Position numbers and translations under genes: made by a program | Source of the DNA: Actinomycetota bacterium | GTDB taxonomy: Bacteria; Actinomycetota; CADDZG01; WHSQ01 | Direction: 5' to 3' | NCBI GenBank assembly: GCA_009379915.1 | Contig: WHSV01000015.1 | Span: forward strand, 1 to 51,327 | DNA length: 51,327 bases | In this document: positions 1 through 10,918 of the stretch, in pieces | Layout of the letters: every line of letters starts with the position of its first letter | How positions within the stretch are numbered: the stretch's first letter is position 1 | The notes under the pieces: model-generated | Database searches by the model: none | What the model saw: the letters and a program-made list of their open reading frames with translations, nothing else | What the model was told of the DNA's origin: nothing

Positions 1-143
1 TAGTTAAGTTGGTTAGCTCATTTGAGCCAGTTGTGCATGAAGATTCATGTTCGGTGTAGCGGATGGCTCCGTAGGCGCGGAGGGCACAGGCTCGGCGGGT
101 GCGATAGACAGTGAATCCGCACTCAGCAGAACCAGAGGTGGTG

Positions 144-800
144 ATGGTGAGATTTCGATCCGTGCTGGGCGGGCTCGGGATAGCGGGCCTCGCCGGCGCC
201 GCGCTCTACTGGCGCAAGAACCCCTCGGCCTGTCCCTACGGGGCCCGCGTCTTCCTCGACCTACAGCGACCCATCATCACGACCCCGCGCCTGCGAGAGA
301 TCCTGGCCCCCGCACCTGGCGAGCGCCTCCTCGAGGTCGGGCCGGGGACCGGCTACTACACGATCGATGTGGCCCGGGAGCTGGAGCCCAACGGGATTCT
401 CGAGGTCATCGACATACAACCCAAGATGCTGGACCGGACCATGAATCGCGCTCACCGAGCCGGGCTCACGAACATCGTCCCGACGCCGGGCGACGCGCGC
501 ATGTTGCCCTATCCGGAGAACCACTTCGATGGCGCCTTTCTCGTAACGGTCCTGGGGGAGATCCCACTGCAGGATCAAGCGCTTGCCGAGCTTCACCGGG
601 TCGTACGGCATGACGGCCGAGTCGTGGTCGGGGAGCTCTTCGGGGATCCGCACATGGTCGGTTACTCACGGCTCATCGACCGGGCGGTGCGACTGGATCT
701 CCAGCCCGACGAGCGCATCGGAGGCCGACTTGGGTACTTCGCCCGTTTTCGTGTGAATAAGCCGGGGCGGGTTTATGCGGGACACGCCGAGAAATCTTAG
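144..800 (+). CDS. class I SAM-dependent methyltransferase, possibly membrane-anchored
   Basis: This is a class I (Rossmann-fold) S-adenosylmethionine methyltransferase. Motif I is visible as LLEVGPGTGYYTID, followed by an acidic residue after the second strand (EVIDIQPKM) and a downstream DGAFLVTVLGEIP segment, the layout of UbiE/COQ5-like enzymes. A short hydrophobic stretch near the N-terminus (VLGGLGIAGLAGAALYW) could be a membrane anchor. I chose ATG 144 because AGAGG sits five bases upstream (134-138). A GTG at 111 would lengthen the protein by 11 residues but has no ribosome site. The substrate cannot be read from the sequence. It stands alone, separated from tig by about 340 bases. 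Confidence 0.8.
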   Translation: MVRFRSVLGGLGIAGLAGAALYWRKNPSACPYGARVFLDLQRPIITTPRLREILAPAPGERLLEVGPGTGYYTIDVARELEPNGILEVIDIQPKMLDRTMNRAHRAGLTNIVPTPGDARMLPYPENHFDGAFLVTVLGEIPLQDQALAELHRVVRHDGRVVVGELFGDPHMVGYSRLIDRAVRLDLQPDERIGGRLGYFARFRVNKPGRVYAGHAEKS

Positions 801-1144
801 AAAAGGATGCGCCTGAGCCTTGCCCTCGTGAAGCCTTAGGGCGCAGACTTGCGATTAAGCTACCCTCGGTGGGCGACCCTAATGATGGTCGTCCGTCGAA
901 GCTGCACCAGGACGAGATTCCCCCGTTTGGCAGGGATGCCTCGGCTGGGGGCCAGGGGCCGTCATCCCCACTTCGTCCGCCTAGCGCGGTCTCTGGCTCC
1001 CAACCCGGGTAGCCCTGCGGGTAAACGGCCCCCAGCCCTTACCCTTCTGGTTCTGCGCGCGTTGCGTCCCTCCTTCGGGCCGCGCCGATTACCCCAAGCT
1101 CTGCGGCATTCGGCGCCGTCGAGTCAACAACTAGGATGAGGTCC
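801..1144. other. gene-free, structured region upstream of tig
   Basis: No convincing coding sequence is seen here. The stretch holds a perfect 11-base inverted repeat (GGCTGGGGGCC at 943-953 and its complement at 1027-1037) enclosing 73 bases. Inside lies a competing pairing of GGGGGCCAG with CTGGCTCCC, so two mutually exclusive folds can be drawn. TAGGAT at 1132-1137 matches a TANNNT -10 box and lies 7 bases before the chosen tig start. It does not resemble tmRNA, RNase P, SRP RNA or tRNA as far as I can tell by eye. It could be a leader, a small RNA or an old insertion. Confidence 0.5.
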
Positions 1145-2554
1145 ATGAACACATCACTCACCACGACCTCCGAACGGCTCGAAGCCAACAAAGCAAAGCT
1201 TCGGGTGGAGGTGCCCGAGGCGTCGCTCAAGCCGGCACTCGATGCCGCCTATCGGCGTTGGTCCAACGAGATCAGGGTTCCCGGCTTTCGCAAGGGCAAG
1301 GTTCCACGCCAGTTGATCGATCAGCGTGTGGGACCCGAGGCCATCCGCGAGGAGGCGCTCCGCGACGCGCTGCCCGACCTCTACGTCTCGGCCCTCGAGT
1401 CGGAGGAGCTCGAGGCGATCGCTCCGCCGGAGATCGAGGTCGTCTCCTTCGAGTCGGGCGTGCCCATCGTCTTCGAGGCGACCGTGGACCTAAGGCCGGA
1501 GGTCGTCCTGCCCGAGTACTCGGGCATAACGGTGGAGGCGCCCTCTTCAGAGCTTCGCGACGAGGACCTGAAGGACCAGCTCGACCGCCTGAGGGACCGC
1601 TTCGCCGAGCTCGAGACCATCGGTCGCGCGGCCCGCAAGGGTGACTTCGTGGTCATCGACCTCAAGGGGTACCGGGGAGAGGAGCTCGTCGAGGGCGTCA
1701 GCGCTCCGGACCTCCTCCACGAGATCGGATCCGGCCAGGGCCCCCCCAAGTTGGACGACGAGGTCGAGGGCTCGAAGCCGGGCGACATCATGAAGTTCAC
1801 CGACACCGTGGGTGAGGGGACCGGCGAACCAGCAGGAAGCGGCGCGACCTCGGACGGACCGCAGGAGACAATGGAGGTCTCGTTCACGGTGCTCGTCAAG
1901 GAGGTCAAGGCCAAGAAGCTGCCGGAGCTCGACGATGAGTTCGCCGCCAACGTCGGCGAGTTCGAAACACTCGACGAGCTCAAGGACGATCTTCGCCAGC
2001 GTCTGGGCGAATACCAACGCCAGGTGGCCGAGCAGCAGGTTCGAAACCTCGTGCTCGAGCGCTTTGTCGAGGCGGCCGAGCTCAAAGCTCCCGAACGACT
2101 TGTCGACGACGAGGTCAAGCACCGAATGGAGCACGTCGAACAAGACCTCGCCAGCGCCGGCATGACGCTCGAGCAGTACGCCGAGCAAACGGGCTCCACC
2201 GAGCTAGAGGTGCGGTCGGAGGTGCGCGAGCAGGCGGCGCAGTCGGTCAAGGCCGAGCTCCTTCTCGAGGAGGTCGTCAGAAGGGCCGACATCAAGGTCG
2301 ACGACGAAGATCTCGGACGCGAGATCGCCTACCTGTCGGCCCAGACCAACACCGAGCCGGGCGAGCTGACGAAAGAATTGGCGTCGTCTGGGCGTTTGAG
2401 AGGACTAGTCGCAGATATCATGCGCCGCAAGGCCCTCGATTACGTGGTCGAGCAGGTGAACGTGGTCGGTCTCGAGCCCCAGACCGAGACTATCGATGAC
2501 TCCGCCGAGGACGACGAGTCACACGAGCAACAGCAGGAACAAGGCGAGAATTGA
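1145..2554 (+). CDS. tig: trigger factor (ribosome-associated chaperone and peptidyl-prolyl isomerase)
   Basis: Trigger factor binds the ribosome near the exit tunnel and shields nascent chains. The N-terminal ribosome-binding loop is clear ([17 protein letters not shown], about residues 45-60). An FKBP-type PPIase insertion follows (around residues 150-260, beginning [14 protein letters not shown]), then the helical C-terminal chaperone arms. The protein is 469 residues, slightly long because of a Gly/Ser/Thr-rich insertion in the PPIase region and an acidic, Gln-rich tail. The start at ATG 1145 is preferred because GAGG lies just upstream; an in-frame ATG at 1136 is the alternative. It is followed by clpP and clpX, a common tig-clpPX arrangement that couples folding with proteolysis. 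Confidence 0.95.
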   Translation: MNTSLTTTSERLEANKAKLRVEVPEASLKPALDAAYRRWSNEIRVPGFRKGKVPRQLIDQRVGPEAIREEALRDALPDLYVSALESEELEAIAPPEIEVVSFESGVPIVFEATVDLRPEVVLPEYSGITVEAPSSELRDEDLKDQLDRLRDRFAELETIGRAARKGDFVVIDLKGYRGEELVEGVSAPDLLHEIGSGQGPPKLDDEVEGSKPGDIMKFTDTVGEGTGEPAGSGATSDGPQETMEVSFTVLVKEVKAKKLPELDDEFAANVGEFETLDELKDDLRQRLGEYQRQVAEQQVRNLVLERFVEAAELKAPERLVDDEVKHRMEHVEQDLASAGMTLEQYAEQTGSTELEVRSEVREQAAQSVKAELLLEEVVRRADIKVDDEDLGREIAYLSAQTNTEPGELTKELASSGRLRGLVADIMRRKALDYVVEQVNVVGLEPQTETIDDSAEDDESHEQQQEQGEN

Positions 2555-2561
2555 CACCGGT

Positions 2562-2585
2562 AGGTGGGAGACTAGTGGCCCACCT
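2562..2585 (+). terminator. hairpin between tig and clpP (attenuator or weak terminator)
   Basis: AGGTGGG at 2562-2568 pairs perfectly with CCCACCT at 2579-2585 across a 10-base loop. No T-run follows, so a true intrinsic terminator is doubtful. It may be an mRNA-stability or attenuation structure that separates tig from clpPX expression. Confidence 0.35.
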
Positions 2586-2630
2586 GATCGTTCCACCATC
2601 GAACCAAAAGCTTGGAGGCGACAAGCGCAG

Positions 2631-3329
2631 ATGAATCATTCAGAGCGCTACCAGAACTACCTCGTTCCCATGGTGGTCGAACAGACCAGCCGCGGCGAGC
2701 GAGCGTTCGACATCTACTCGAGGCTGCTGAAGGAACGCATCATCATCCTCGGCACGCCGGTCAACAGCGAGGTCGCAAACCTGATCGTGGCCCAGCTGCT
2801 TCACCTCGAGTCCGAGGATCCCGACAAGGACATCAACCTGTACATCAACTCGCCGGGTGGCGAGGTCTATGCGGGCATGGCGATGTACGACACGATGCAG
2901 TACATCAAGCCCGACGTCTCGACCATCTGCGTAGGCATGGCCATGTCCATGGGGGCAGTTCTGCTCGCAGGCGGTGCAACGGGCAAGCGCTTCGCACTGC
3001 CCAACGCAAAGATCATGATCCACCAGGGCTCCGCCGGCTTTCAGGGCACGCCCACGGACATCGATATCCAGGCCCGCGAGGTGCTTGCGCTCAAGCGCCG
3101 GATGGCCGAGATCCTGGCCCACCACACGGGGCAAACCATCGAGCAGGTCGAGACCGACATCGACAGGGACCGTTTCATGACCCCCGACGAGGCCGAGAGC
3201 TACGGCCTCATCGACGACATCATCTCGAGCCGCACAATTGCCGAGAAAAGCAGCCCCCTTGTGGAGGGTGAACCGGCTAGGCTGGTCAATGCACGGGAGC
3301 AAACCCCTCAAGAGAAGCCCGAGGGGTAA
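2631..3329 (+). CDS. clpP: ATP-dependent Clp protease proteolytic subunit ClpP
   Basis: ClpP is the serine peptidase core that degrades substrates unfolded by ClpX or ClpC. The catalytic triad is visible: Ser106 in GMAMSMGA, His131 in IMIHQG and Asp180 in DRDRFM. The strand and helix segments [11 protein letters not shown] and YGLIDDI are typical. Length is 232 residues. The reading frame is open further upstream, but homologous sequence starts near [14 protein letters not shown], so ATG 2631 is the best start; GGAGG at 2614-2618 is 12 bases away, which is rather far. clpX follows after 78 bases, so the two are probably one operon. Many Actinomycetota have two ClpP paralogues; only one is in this window. 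Confidence 0.95.
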   Translation: MNHSERYQNYLVPMVVEQTSRGERAFDIYSRLLKERIIILGTPVNSEVANLIVAQLLHLESEDPDKDINLYINSPGGEVYAGMAMYDTMQYIKPDVSTICVGMAMSMGAVLLAGGATGKRFALPNAKIMIHQGSAGFQGTPTDIDIQAREVLALKRRMAEILAHHTGQTIEQVETDIDRDRFMTPDEAESYGLIDDIISSRTIAEKSSPLVEGEPARLVNAREQTPQEKPEG

Positions 3330-3407
3330 TGGGAGCTGTTGCTCGGCCGCGGGTGGAAACGGGACTCATCGGGAAGCGCGCAGAGGTAGACGAAGAGGGG
3401 AGTACTG

Positions 3408-4682
<1,275 letters not shown>

Positions 4683-4818
4683 CGCCGATGGGTCTTCCGC
4701 GTCACTCACAGGGCGCGGCTTCAGGGAGATTCGAGTGTTCATTCCACAGGTTGTCGCTGGGTGGACTGTGGACTGCTTCGGGTGAGGGATCGATGGTCGG
4801 CTGCGCGGTGGAGGTGCC

Positions 4819-6450
4819 GTGAAAACTAGAGTCGTCATCCTGGCAGTCGTGGGGGTGCTCGGAGTCGCGGCCGTCGCCGTCGCCGGTGTTCTTGGTTACC
4901 AGATGTTCTTCGGGTCGTCCCAGGATGATGCGGTGGCTCTCGTTCCGGCCGACGCTGCCATCTACGGCAATATCTTCCTGGATCCCTCAATGAATCAGAA
5001 GCGGGCGATCGAGGACCTGCTCGAGAAGTTTCCGGAGGCACCCAACGCCGATGAGGCGCGCAACAAGCTCGTCGATCTTCTCGACGAGGGTCTCGCCGAG
5101 ATCGACATGAACTTCGATGACGACATCGACCCCTGGTTGGGAAACCAGGTCGCGGGCTGGGCCCAGATTCCCGAGGATCTCGGAGGAGGAGCGGGAGCTG
5201 AGACACCGCTCGAGGGGACAGAAACACCGCCCGCCGCCTTCCTGATCGCGTCCGACGATGACGAGGCGGCGATTCAATTCGTCGAGGAGGCCTCCGCCAA
5301 CAGTGACGACGAGCTCAGGGATGAGCGTTACGAGGGCGCCGACTACGTCCTCAACGAGGAGGAGAGTTCGGCGGCGGGAGTGGTCGACGGGTTCCTGGTC
5401 ATCGGAACCGAGGCTGGTTTCAAGGCGGTCGTCGACGTGTCGGGCGGGGACGACAACCTGTCGGACAGCGAGACCTTCACGGATGCGACGGACGACCTCA
5501 CCGAGGACCGTCTCGCCACCTTCTACTTCGACGGAGGCGCTTTCGCCGAGGCGCTAGAAGAAGGCGGTGCACCCCCGGGTGCATTGGAGTTCGGGAGCTT
5601 CGGAATGCTCGGTGGTTCGCTCTCTCCGACCGCGGGAGCGCTGTTCGTCCAGAGCGACAAGGTTGTATTCGAGTCGACGACCATGCCCGGCGCCGAGGAC
5701 GGTGAAGAGCTCCCCGAGATCTCCGATGGACTTCTTCCCGACGTTCCAGGTGACTCCTGGGGAGCCTTCGGCATCCCCGACCTCGGCACGACGCTCGAGG
5801 AGCTCTACGACGCCCTGCTCGAAGCCTCTCCGCAGGGGGGGACGGGGAGCCCCTTTGACTTGGACGCTCAGATCGAGGAACAGACCGGCCTGAACCTGCG
5901 CGAAGACCTGCTGTCGTGGATGGGTGACGCCGGGCTTTTCGTTTCCGGCACCGACCCCCTGGCGGTCGGCGGAGGTCTCGTCATCGAATCAACCGATCCC
6001 GCGACCTCGAGCGCCACGGTCGACCGGCTGGCCGGGCTGCTCCTACAGCAGGGCATCCCAACCGAGCCCCTGAGCGCCGGCGGCGCGGAGGGCTTCACGG
6101 TCGAGATACCGGAGCCCGGCGTGACGGAGAGAGTGGTTGTTCTTGCAGGCGACAGAGTCGTGATCGCCTACGGAGAGGACGCGGCCGTGGATGCCCTGGA
6201 GAGCTCGGACCCGTTGTCCGAGTCGGAGGCGTTCCAGACCGCCACCGAAGGACTGGGAGATGACTTCACGGCGGCGGGATACTTTGACGTGGACGCAATG
6301 CAGGAGCTGGCCGAAGCCGCGGGAGCCGGCCAGTTCCCCGAGTACGAAGAGGACGTCAAGCCGTGGTTGGACCCGTTCACCTACGTGACGTTCGGGTCGC
6401 GTGAGGACGGGGGCCGGCTGGTACAACGGTTGGTGATCGGTATCGACTGA
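4819..6450 (+). CDS. DUF3352-like secreted or membrane-anchored protein
   Basis: The function is unknown. The N-terminus has a basic start followed by a hydrophobic segment (residues about 5-30, rich in Val, Ala and Leu), suggesting a single membrane anchor or signal peptide. The remaining 500 residues are strongly acidic and should lie outside the cytoplasm. The body opens with VALVPADAAIYGNIFLDP, and its internal architecture resembles the DUF3352 family I associate with Actinomycetota. The match is by general appearance, not by a search. The start is GTG 4819 with GGTGGAGG just upstream. It ends 21 bases before valS and may be co-transcribed with it. Confidence 0.65.
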   Translation: MKTRVVILAVVGVLGVAAVAVAGVLGYQMFFGSSQDDAVALVPADAAIYGNIFLDPSMNQKRAIEDLLEKFPEAPNADEARNKLVDLLDEGLAEIDMNFDDDIDPWLGNQVAGWAQIPEDLGGGAGAETPLEGTETPPAAFLIASDDDEAAIQFVEEASANSDDELRDERYEGADYVLNEEESSAAGVVDGFLVIGTEAGFKAVVDVSGGDDNLSDSETFTDATDDLTEDRLATFYFDGGAFAEALEEGGAPPGALEFGSFGMLGGSLSPTAGALFVQSDKVVFESTTMPGAEDGEELPEISDGLLPDVPGDSWGAFGIPDLGTTLEELYDALLEASPQGGTGSPFDLDAQIEEQTGLNLREDLLSWMGDAGLFVSGTDPLAVGGGLVIESTDPATSSATVDRLAGLLLQQGIPTEPLSAGGAEGFTVEIPEPGVTERVVVLAGDRVVIAYGEDAAVDALESSDPLSESEAFQTATEGLGDDFTAAGYFDVDAMQELAEAAGAGQFPEYEEDVKPWLDPFTYVTFGSREDGGRLVQRLVIGID

Positions 6451-6471
6451 GTAAGGGTGAGAAACCGGAAC

Positions 6472-8994
6472 ATGAAAGAGATCGAGCAGAGGTGGAGGAC
6501 CTTTTGGGAGGAGCAGGGGACATACAGGTACGACCCTTCGCGCGGTCGTGACGAGACCTTCGTCGTAGACACTCCTCCTCTCACGGTAAGTGGGTCGCTT
6601 CACATCGGTCACGTCTTCTCCTTTACCCATACCGACCTCATTACCCGCTACAAGCGCATGCGCGGATTCAACATCTTCTATCCCATGGGCTGGGACGACA
6701 ACGGCCTGCCGACCGAACGGCGCGTCCAGAACGTCTACAACGTTCGCTGTGATCCCTCGCTGTCGTACGACCCCGGCCTGAAGCTCGAGTTCGGACGCGA
6801 GGGCGAGACCATCGCCGTGTCGCGCCGCAACTTCATCGAGCTGTGCGATGGGGTCGTCAAGGAGGACGAAACCAAGTTCAAAGAGGCATGGCAGCAGCTC
6901 GGACTCTCGGTCGACTGGAACCACACCTACGCCACGATCGACGAGCACTGTCGCTACGTCAGCCAGTACTCCTTCCTAGGGGTGCTCGAGAAGGGCGAGG
7001 CCGAGCTGCGCGAGGCTCCGACCATGTGGGACATCGACTTCCAGAGCGCGGTGGCCCAGGCTGAGGTCGAGGACCGTGAGCGTGACGGCGAGTTCCACAA
7101 CATTCGATTCGATCTCGAGGGGAGCGGCGAGGTCGTCGTCGCAACGACCCGGCCCGAGTTGTTGCCGGCCTGCATCGCAGTCGCGGCGCATCCCGAGGAC
7201 GAGCGCTACCGCGCTCTGATCGGGACCACGGCCATCACTCCGCTGTTCAAAGCGCCCGTCCCGATCGTCGCAGACGAGAACGCCGACCCCACGAAGGGCA
7301 CCGGCGTATTGATGATCTGCACCTTCGGCGATACAGCCGACGTCGAGAAGTGGCGCGAACTAGGCGTCCCGGCGCGGGAGGTAATCGGGCGCGACGGCCG
7401 CATCAAGAGCGCGCCCTGGGGCGAGGACCACTGGGAGTCGACCGACTCCGACTCGGCGCGCACGGCCCACGACAAGCTCGCCGGACTGTTCGTCAACCAG
7501 GCGCGGCGCGAGATCGTCGGGCTGCTGAGCGATGCGGGCGCCATCGTCGGCGAGCCGGAGAAGACCCGCCGCATGGTCAAGTTCTTCGAAAAGGGGGATA
7601 GACCCCTCGAGTTCGTCGTATCCCGGCAGTGGTTCATCAACGTGATGGACAAGAAGGACCAGCTTATCGAGCAGGGTCGCAAGATCGAGTGGCGGCCGGA
7701 TATGTTCCGTAAGCGCTACGAGGACTGGGTCGCGGGACTCAACCAGGATTGGTCGGTCGCTCGTCAGCGTTTCTTCGGCGTCCCGATTCCTGCGTGGTAT
7801 GGGATCGACGCCGACGGTGCCGTCGACTACTCGAACATCATTCTCCCGCGCAAGGAGGACCTCCCGGTCGACCCCTCGGCCGAGACGCCTCACGGCTTCA
7901 CCGAGGACCAACGCGGGGCACCCGGTGGGTTCGTCGGCGACCCGGACGTGTTCGACACGTGGGCGACGTCGTCGCTCACGCCGGTCATCACCAGTGGCTG
8001 GCCGGACGACACCGAGCGTCACCGCAATCTCTACCCCACGGACCTTCGGCCCCAGGCTCACGACATCATCAGGACGTGGGCGTTCACGACGATCACGCGC
8101 GCGTACCTCGAAGACGGCTCGATCCCCTGGCGCAACGCCGCGATCTCCGGTTGGATCCTGGACCCGGACAGAAAGAAGATGTCGAAGTCCAAGGGCAATG
8201 TGGTCGTGCCCACCCAACCTCTCGAAGAGTTTGGGGCCGATGCTGTCCGCTACTGGTCCGCCTCGGCACGTCTGGGAGTCGACACGGCTTTCGACCCCAA
8301 GGTCTTCAAGGAAGGCAAACGTCTGGTCACCAAGATGCGAAACGCCGCGAGACTCGTACAGAGCTTCGAAGGCAGTGGCGGTGAACCCACTCAGCCTCTC
8401 GACCGCGCCCTGATCGCCCGGCTCGGCGTCCTCGTCGAGAACGTCACCGAGAGCTGGGAGAACTGGGATCACGCCGGAGCTCTGGCCGCGACCGAATCCT
8501 GGTTCTGGGGCGATTTCTGCGACAACTATCTCGAGCTGTCGAAAGCACGTTCGTACGCCGGCGATCCATCGGCGATCGGAACCCTGCGCACCGCTCTCGA
8601 CGTCGTCGTCCGTCTCTTTGCCCCGATCCTTCCGTACATCACCGAGGAGATCTACAACGCCGGCCGAGACGAGCCCATTTCGGTGCACCGGGCCCCCTGG
8701 CCCTCGGCCGCGGAGCTTCCAGCGGCCGAAGACGAAGGGGCGTTCGATGCGGGGGTGGCCGTGTTGACACAGATCCGCAAAGCGAAGTCCGAGGCCAAGG
8801 TCTCCCTGCGGGTGCCGGTCGAGCGGGCGGTCGTGCGGGGCCCCAAGGAGCAGCTGGACCTGTTTGCCCTCGTGCAGGAAGAAGTGGCTTCGACCGTGAA
8901 CGTTCAGCGGTTCGAGTTCGTCAGCGACGACGAGGCCGACGGACTTGCGGTCACCGTCGAGCTCGGACAACCCGAACCCAATCCCAAACGATGA
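6472..8994 (+). CDS. valS: valyl-tRNA synthetase lacking the C-terminal coiled coil
   Basis: A class I aminoacyl-tRNA synthetase that charges tRNA-Val. The HIGH motif is HIGH at residues 44-47 within SGSLHIGHVF, and the KMSKS motif is exact at residues 569-573. The editing domain lies between them. The anticodon-binding domain follows, but the protein stops soon after (ending near VTVELGQPEPNPKR) without the coiled-coil tRNA-binding arm usual in bacterial ValRS. The N-terminal signature PPLTVSGSLHIGH also differs from the common PPPNVTG form, so it belongs to a less common ValRS subgroup. ATG 6472 is chosen; GTG 6457 is possible. Its stop overlaps the folC start by four bases. Confidence 0.9.
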   Translation: MKEIEQRWRTFWEEQGTYRYDPSRGRDETFVVDTPPLTVSGSLHIGHVFSFTHTDLITRYKRMRGFNIFYPMGWDDNGLPTERRVQNVYNVRCDPSLSYDPGLKLEFGREGETIAVSRRNFIELCDGVVKEDETKFKEAWQQLGLSVDWNHTYATIDEHCRYVSQYSFLGVLEKGEAELREAPTMWDIDFQSAVAQAEVEDRERDGEFHNIRFDLEGSGEVVVATTRPELLPACIAVAAHPEDERYRALIGTTAITPLFKAPVPIVADENADPTKGTGVLMICTFGDTADVEKWRELGVPAREVIGRDGRIKSAPWGEDHWESTDSDSARTAHDKLAGLFVNQARREIVGLLSDAGAIVGEPEKTRRMVKFFEKGDRPLEFVVSRQWFINVMDKKDQLIEQGRKIEWRPDMFRKRYEDWVAGLNQDWSVARQRFFGVPIPAWYGIDADGAVDYSNIILPRKEDLPVDPSAETPHGFTEDQRGAPGGFVGDPDVFDTWATSSLTPVITSGWPDDTERHRNLYPTDLRPQAHDIIRTWAFTTITRAYLEDGSIPWRNAAISGWILDPDRKKMSKSKGNVVVPTQPLEEFGADAVRYWSASARLGVDTAFDPKVFKEGKRLVTKMRNAARLVQSFEGSGGEPTQPLDRALIARLGVLVENVTESWENWDHAGALAATESWFWGDFCDNYLELSKARSYAGDPSAIGTLRTALDVVVRLFAPILPYITEEIYNAGRDEPISVHRAPWPSAAELPAAEDEGAFDAGVAVLTQIRKAKSEAKVSLRVPVERAVVRGPKEQLDLFALVQEEVASTVNVQRFEFVSDDEADGLAVTVELGQPEPNPKR

Positions 8995-10301
8995 CTTCCT
9001 TCGACGACGCGCAGGCTTACCTCGACGCGCTCGGAATCGACGTCATGAAGAAGATGCGCCCGAACACCGAGCGCATCGAGGCGTTGTGCGAGGCACTGGA
9101 TCACCCCGAGCGTTCGGCTCCCGCGATGCACATCACCGGCACCAACGGAAAAACTTCGACGGCCGCGATCGCAACGTCGTTGCTGGCGGCAACCGGTCTG
9201 AGCGTGGGAACCTACACGTCGCCTCACCTGCAGTCGGTGCGCGAGCGCATCGCTTTGAACGGACAGTCCGTCGGCGAGAACGAATTCGGTGAAGTGTTCG
9301 AACACATCCTGCCGTTCATCGAGCTCGTCGAGCAGCGGCTCGACGATCGATTGACGTACTTCGAGGTGCTTACGGCGATGTTCTTCCTTTGGGCCGCGGA
9401 GAGGCCGGTGGAAGCGATGGTCGTCGAGGTTGGGCTCGGGGGTCGGTGGGACGCGACGAACGTCGTGGATGCGTCGGTCGCCGTCATCACGAATGTCGGG
9501 CTCGATCACACGGGCCTCCTCGGCATGGATCGCGAGACCATCGCTCGGGAGAAGGCGGGGATCATCAAGCCCGAGGCCCAGGTCGTTACGGCAGAGCGCA
9601 CGCCGTCCGTGCTCCAGGCCATCTCCGAGGAAGCGGATAAGCAGCGAGCCACTCTGGTGGGCCTCGAGAGGGATTTCTCGGTGGCCGATAACAGGATCGC
9701 GGTAGGGGGTCGTTATCTCTCCATTTCGACATCTGTGGAGAAGTACGAAGGATTGTTTCTACCGCTCCACGGAAGTCACCAAGGAGTAAACGCGGTCGTC
9801 GCCCTCGAGGCTGGATTGCGGTTTCTCAGCAAGCCACTCGACCACGAGGTCGTGTCCCAGGGGTTCGCCGAAGCGAAGGCTCCCGGGCGACTCGAGACGG
9901 TTCGCCTTCACGGCGACGAGGCCGTTCCCGTCGTCGTCGACGTCGCGCACAACCCGGACGGAATGTCGGCACTCGTTACGAGTTTGCTCGAGGCGTTCGC
10001 GTTCGAGCGAGCGGTTTTCGTCATCGGCATCCTCGCCGACAAGGACTACAGGGGAATGTTGACCGAGCTAACGCGCATCCCCTGCTCGCTGATTGCGACG
10101 AAGCCGGGCAACGTGCGCTCGGTCGACGTGGACGAATTGGCGGGGGTTGCGAACGAACTCGGGCTCGAGTGTGTGGCGGAGCCCGACGTCGCAACGGCTA
10201 CAGACATGGCGCTCGACGAAGCCCGAACGGCGGACCTGGTGTGCATCACTGGGTCCCATTATGCAGTGGGAGAGGCCCGCGCGATCCTCGTCGGCGACTG
10301 A
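8991..10301 (+). CDS. folC: bifunctional dihydrofolate synthase/folylpolyglutamate synthase
   Basis: FolC adds glutamate to dihydropteroate and then to reduced folates, retaining them in the cell. The Mur-ligase-like P-loop is GTNGKTS beginning at Gly50, followed by YTSPHLQSVRERI, VEVGLGGRWDATN and LGMDRETIAREKAGIIK, all typical of the family. The protein has 436 residues, a normal length. Its ATG overlaps the valS stop (ATGA), which indicates translational coupling; valS-folC pairing is common in Gram-positive bacteria. No defect is visible. Confidence 0.93.
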   Translation: MTSFDDAQAYLDALGIDVMKKMRPNTERIEALCEALDHPERSAPAMHITGTNGKTSTAAIATSLLAATGLSVGTYTSPHLQSVRERIALNGQSVGENEFGEVFEHILPFIELVEQRLDDRLTYFEVLTAMFFLWAAERPVEAMVVEVGLGGRWDATNVVDASVAVITNVGLDHTGLLGMDRETIAREKAGIIKPEAQVVTAERTPSVLQAISEEADKQRATLVGLERDFSVADNRIAVGGRYLSISTSVEKYEGLFLPLHGSHQGVNAVVALEAGLRFLSKPLDHEVVSQGFAEAKAPGRLETVRLHGDEAVPVVVDVAHNPDGMSALVTSLLEAFAFERAVFVIGILADKDYRGMLTELTRIPCSLIATKPGNVRSVDVDELAGVANELGLECVAEPDVATATDMALDEARTADLVCITGSHYAVGEARAILVGD

Positions 10302-10384
10302 CTGCTCGACAGACTCGGTCGCTTTTCGTCGGAGGCGGTCGATTGAACGTCACGCGGCGTCTTGTTCCGGTGCTGGTGAGGGGC

Positions 10385-10393
10385 TGCTACCGT
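10385..10393 (+). promoter_or_regulatory. extended -10 promoter element upstream of ndk
   Basis: TGCTACCGT reads as a TGN extension followed by TACCGT, a TANNNT -10 box. A weak -35 candidate, TTGTTC at 10362-10367, is 20 bases upstream, which is longer than ideal. The predicted transcription start would be near 10400, just ahead of the ndk ribosome site. Confidence 0.35.
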
Positions 10394-10421
10394 TTCAGCC
10401 ACATTCATTCGGGAGGTAGGC

Positions 10422-10829
10422 GTGTCCGAGAATCAACAGACCTTCGTGATGGTCAAGCCCGATGGCGTCCGCCGTGGCCTCATCGGAGAGGTCATTCGTC
10501 GCATCGAGGCCAAGGGCTACACGGTTCGCGAGATGAAGCTGTTTGTCATCGACAAAGAGCTCGCCGAGGAGCACTACGGCGAACATCGCGAGAGGCCCTT
10601 CTTCACCGAACTGGTGACGTTCATCACGTCCGGCCCCGTCGTTGCCATGGTGGTCGAGGGCACCGACGCGGTCGTCGGTGCTCGTCAGATCATGGGCGCG
10701 ACGAACCCACTCGAGGCCACGACCGGATCGATTAGAGGCGACTTCGCCACCGCCATCGGCGAGAACATCGTTCACGGCTCGGATTCCCCCGAATCTGCAG
10801 ATCGCGAAATCAAACTCTTTTTCGGCTAG
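10422..10829 (+). CDS. ndk: nucleoside diphosphate kinase
   Basis: Ndk transfers the gamma phosphate between nucleoside triphosphates and diphosphates through a phosphohistidine. The N-terminal [16 protein letters not shown] block and the active-site block NIVHGSDS, with the catalytic His, are intact. The length of 135 residues is normal. The start is GTG 10422 with GGGAGG at 10411-10416. It lies between folC and mreB; the 89-base gap to mreB could hold a further promoter, but none is convincing. Confidence 0.96.
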   Translation: MSENQQTFVMVKPDGVRRGLIGEVIRRIEAKGYTVREMKLFVIDKELAEEHYGEHRERPFFTELVTFITSGPVVAMVVEGTDAVVGARQIMGATNPLEATTGSIRGDFATAIGENIVHGSDSPESADREIKLFFG

Positions 10830-10918
10830 TCTGCAGAGCGGACTTGACGTGACCGGGACGACGAGAACGGTGTAACAGGTCACGACCGAAGCATCTAAGA
10901 GACTTCCAGGAGTAGAAG

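Noticed and set aside
849-1139. 96-residue open frame upstream of tig
   Set aside because: It is Arg/Pro/Leu-rich with no ribosome site, and it crosses the inverted repeats; it looks non-coding.
7360-8970. 536-residue open frame on the minus strand opposite valS
   Set aside because: It mirrors valS codon structure in GC-rich DNA, has Arg/Asp/Val-biased composition and no recognisable domain; valS is beyond doubt on the plus strand.
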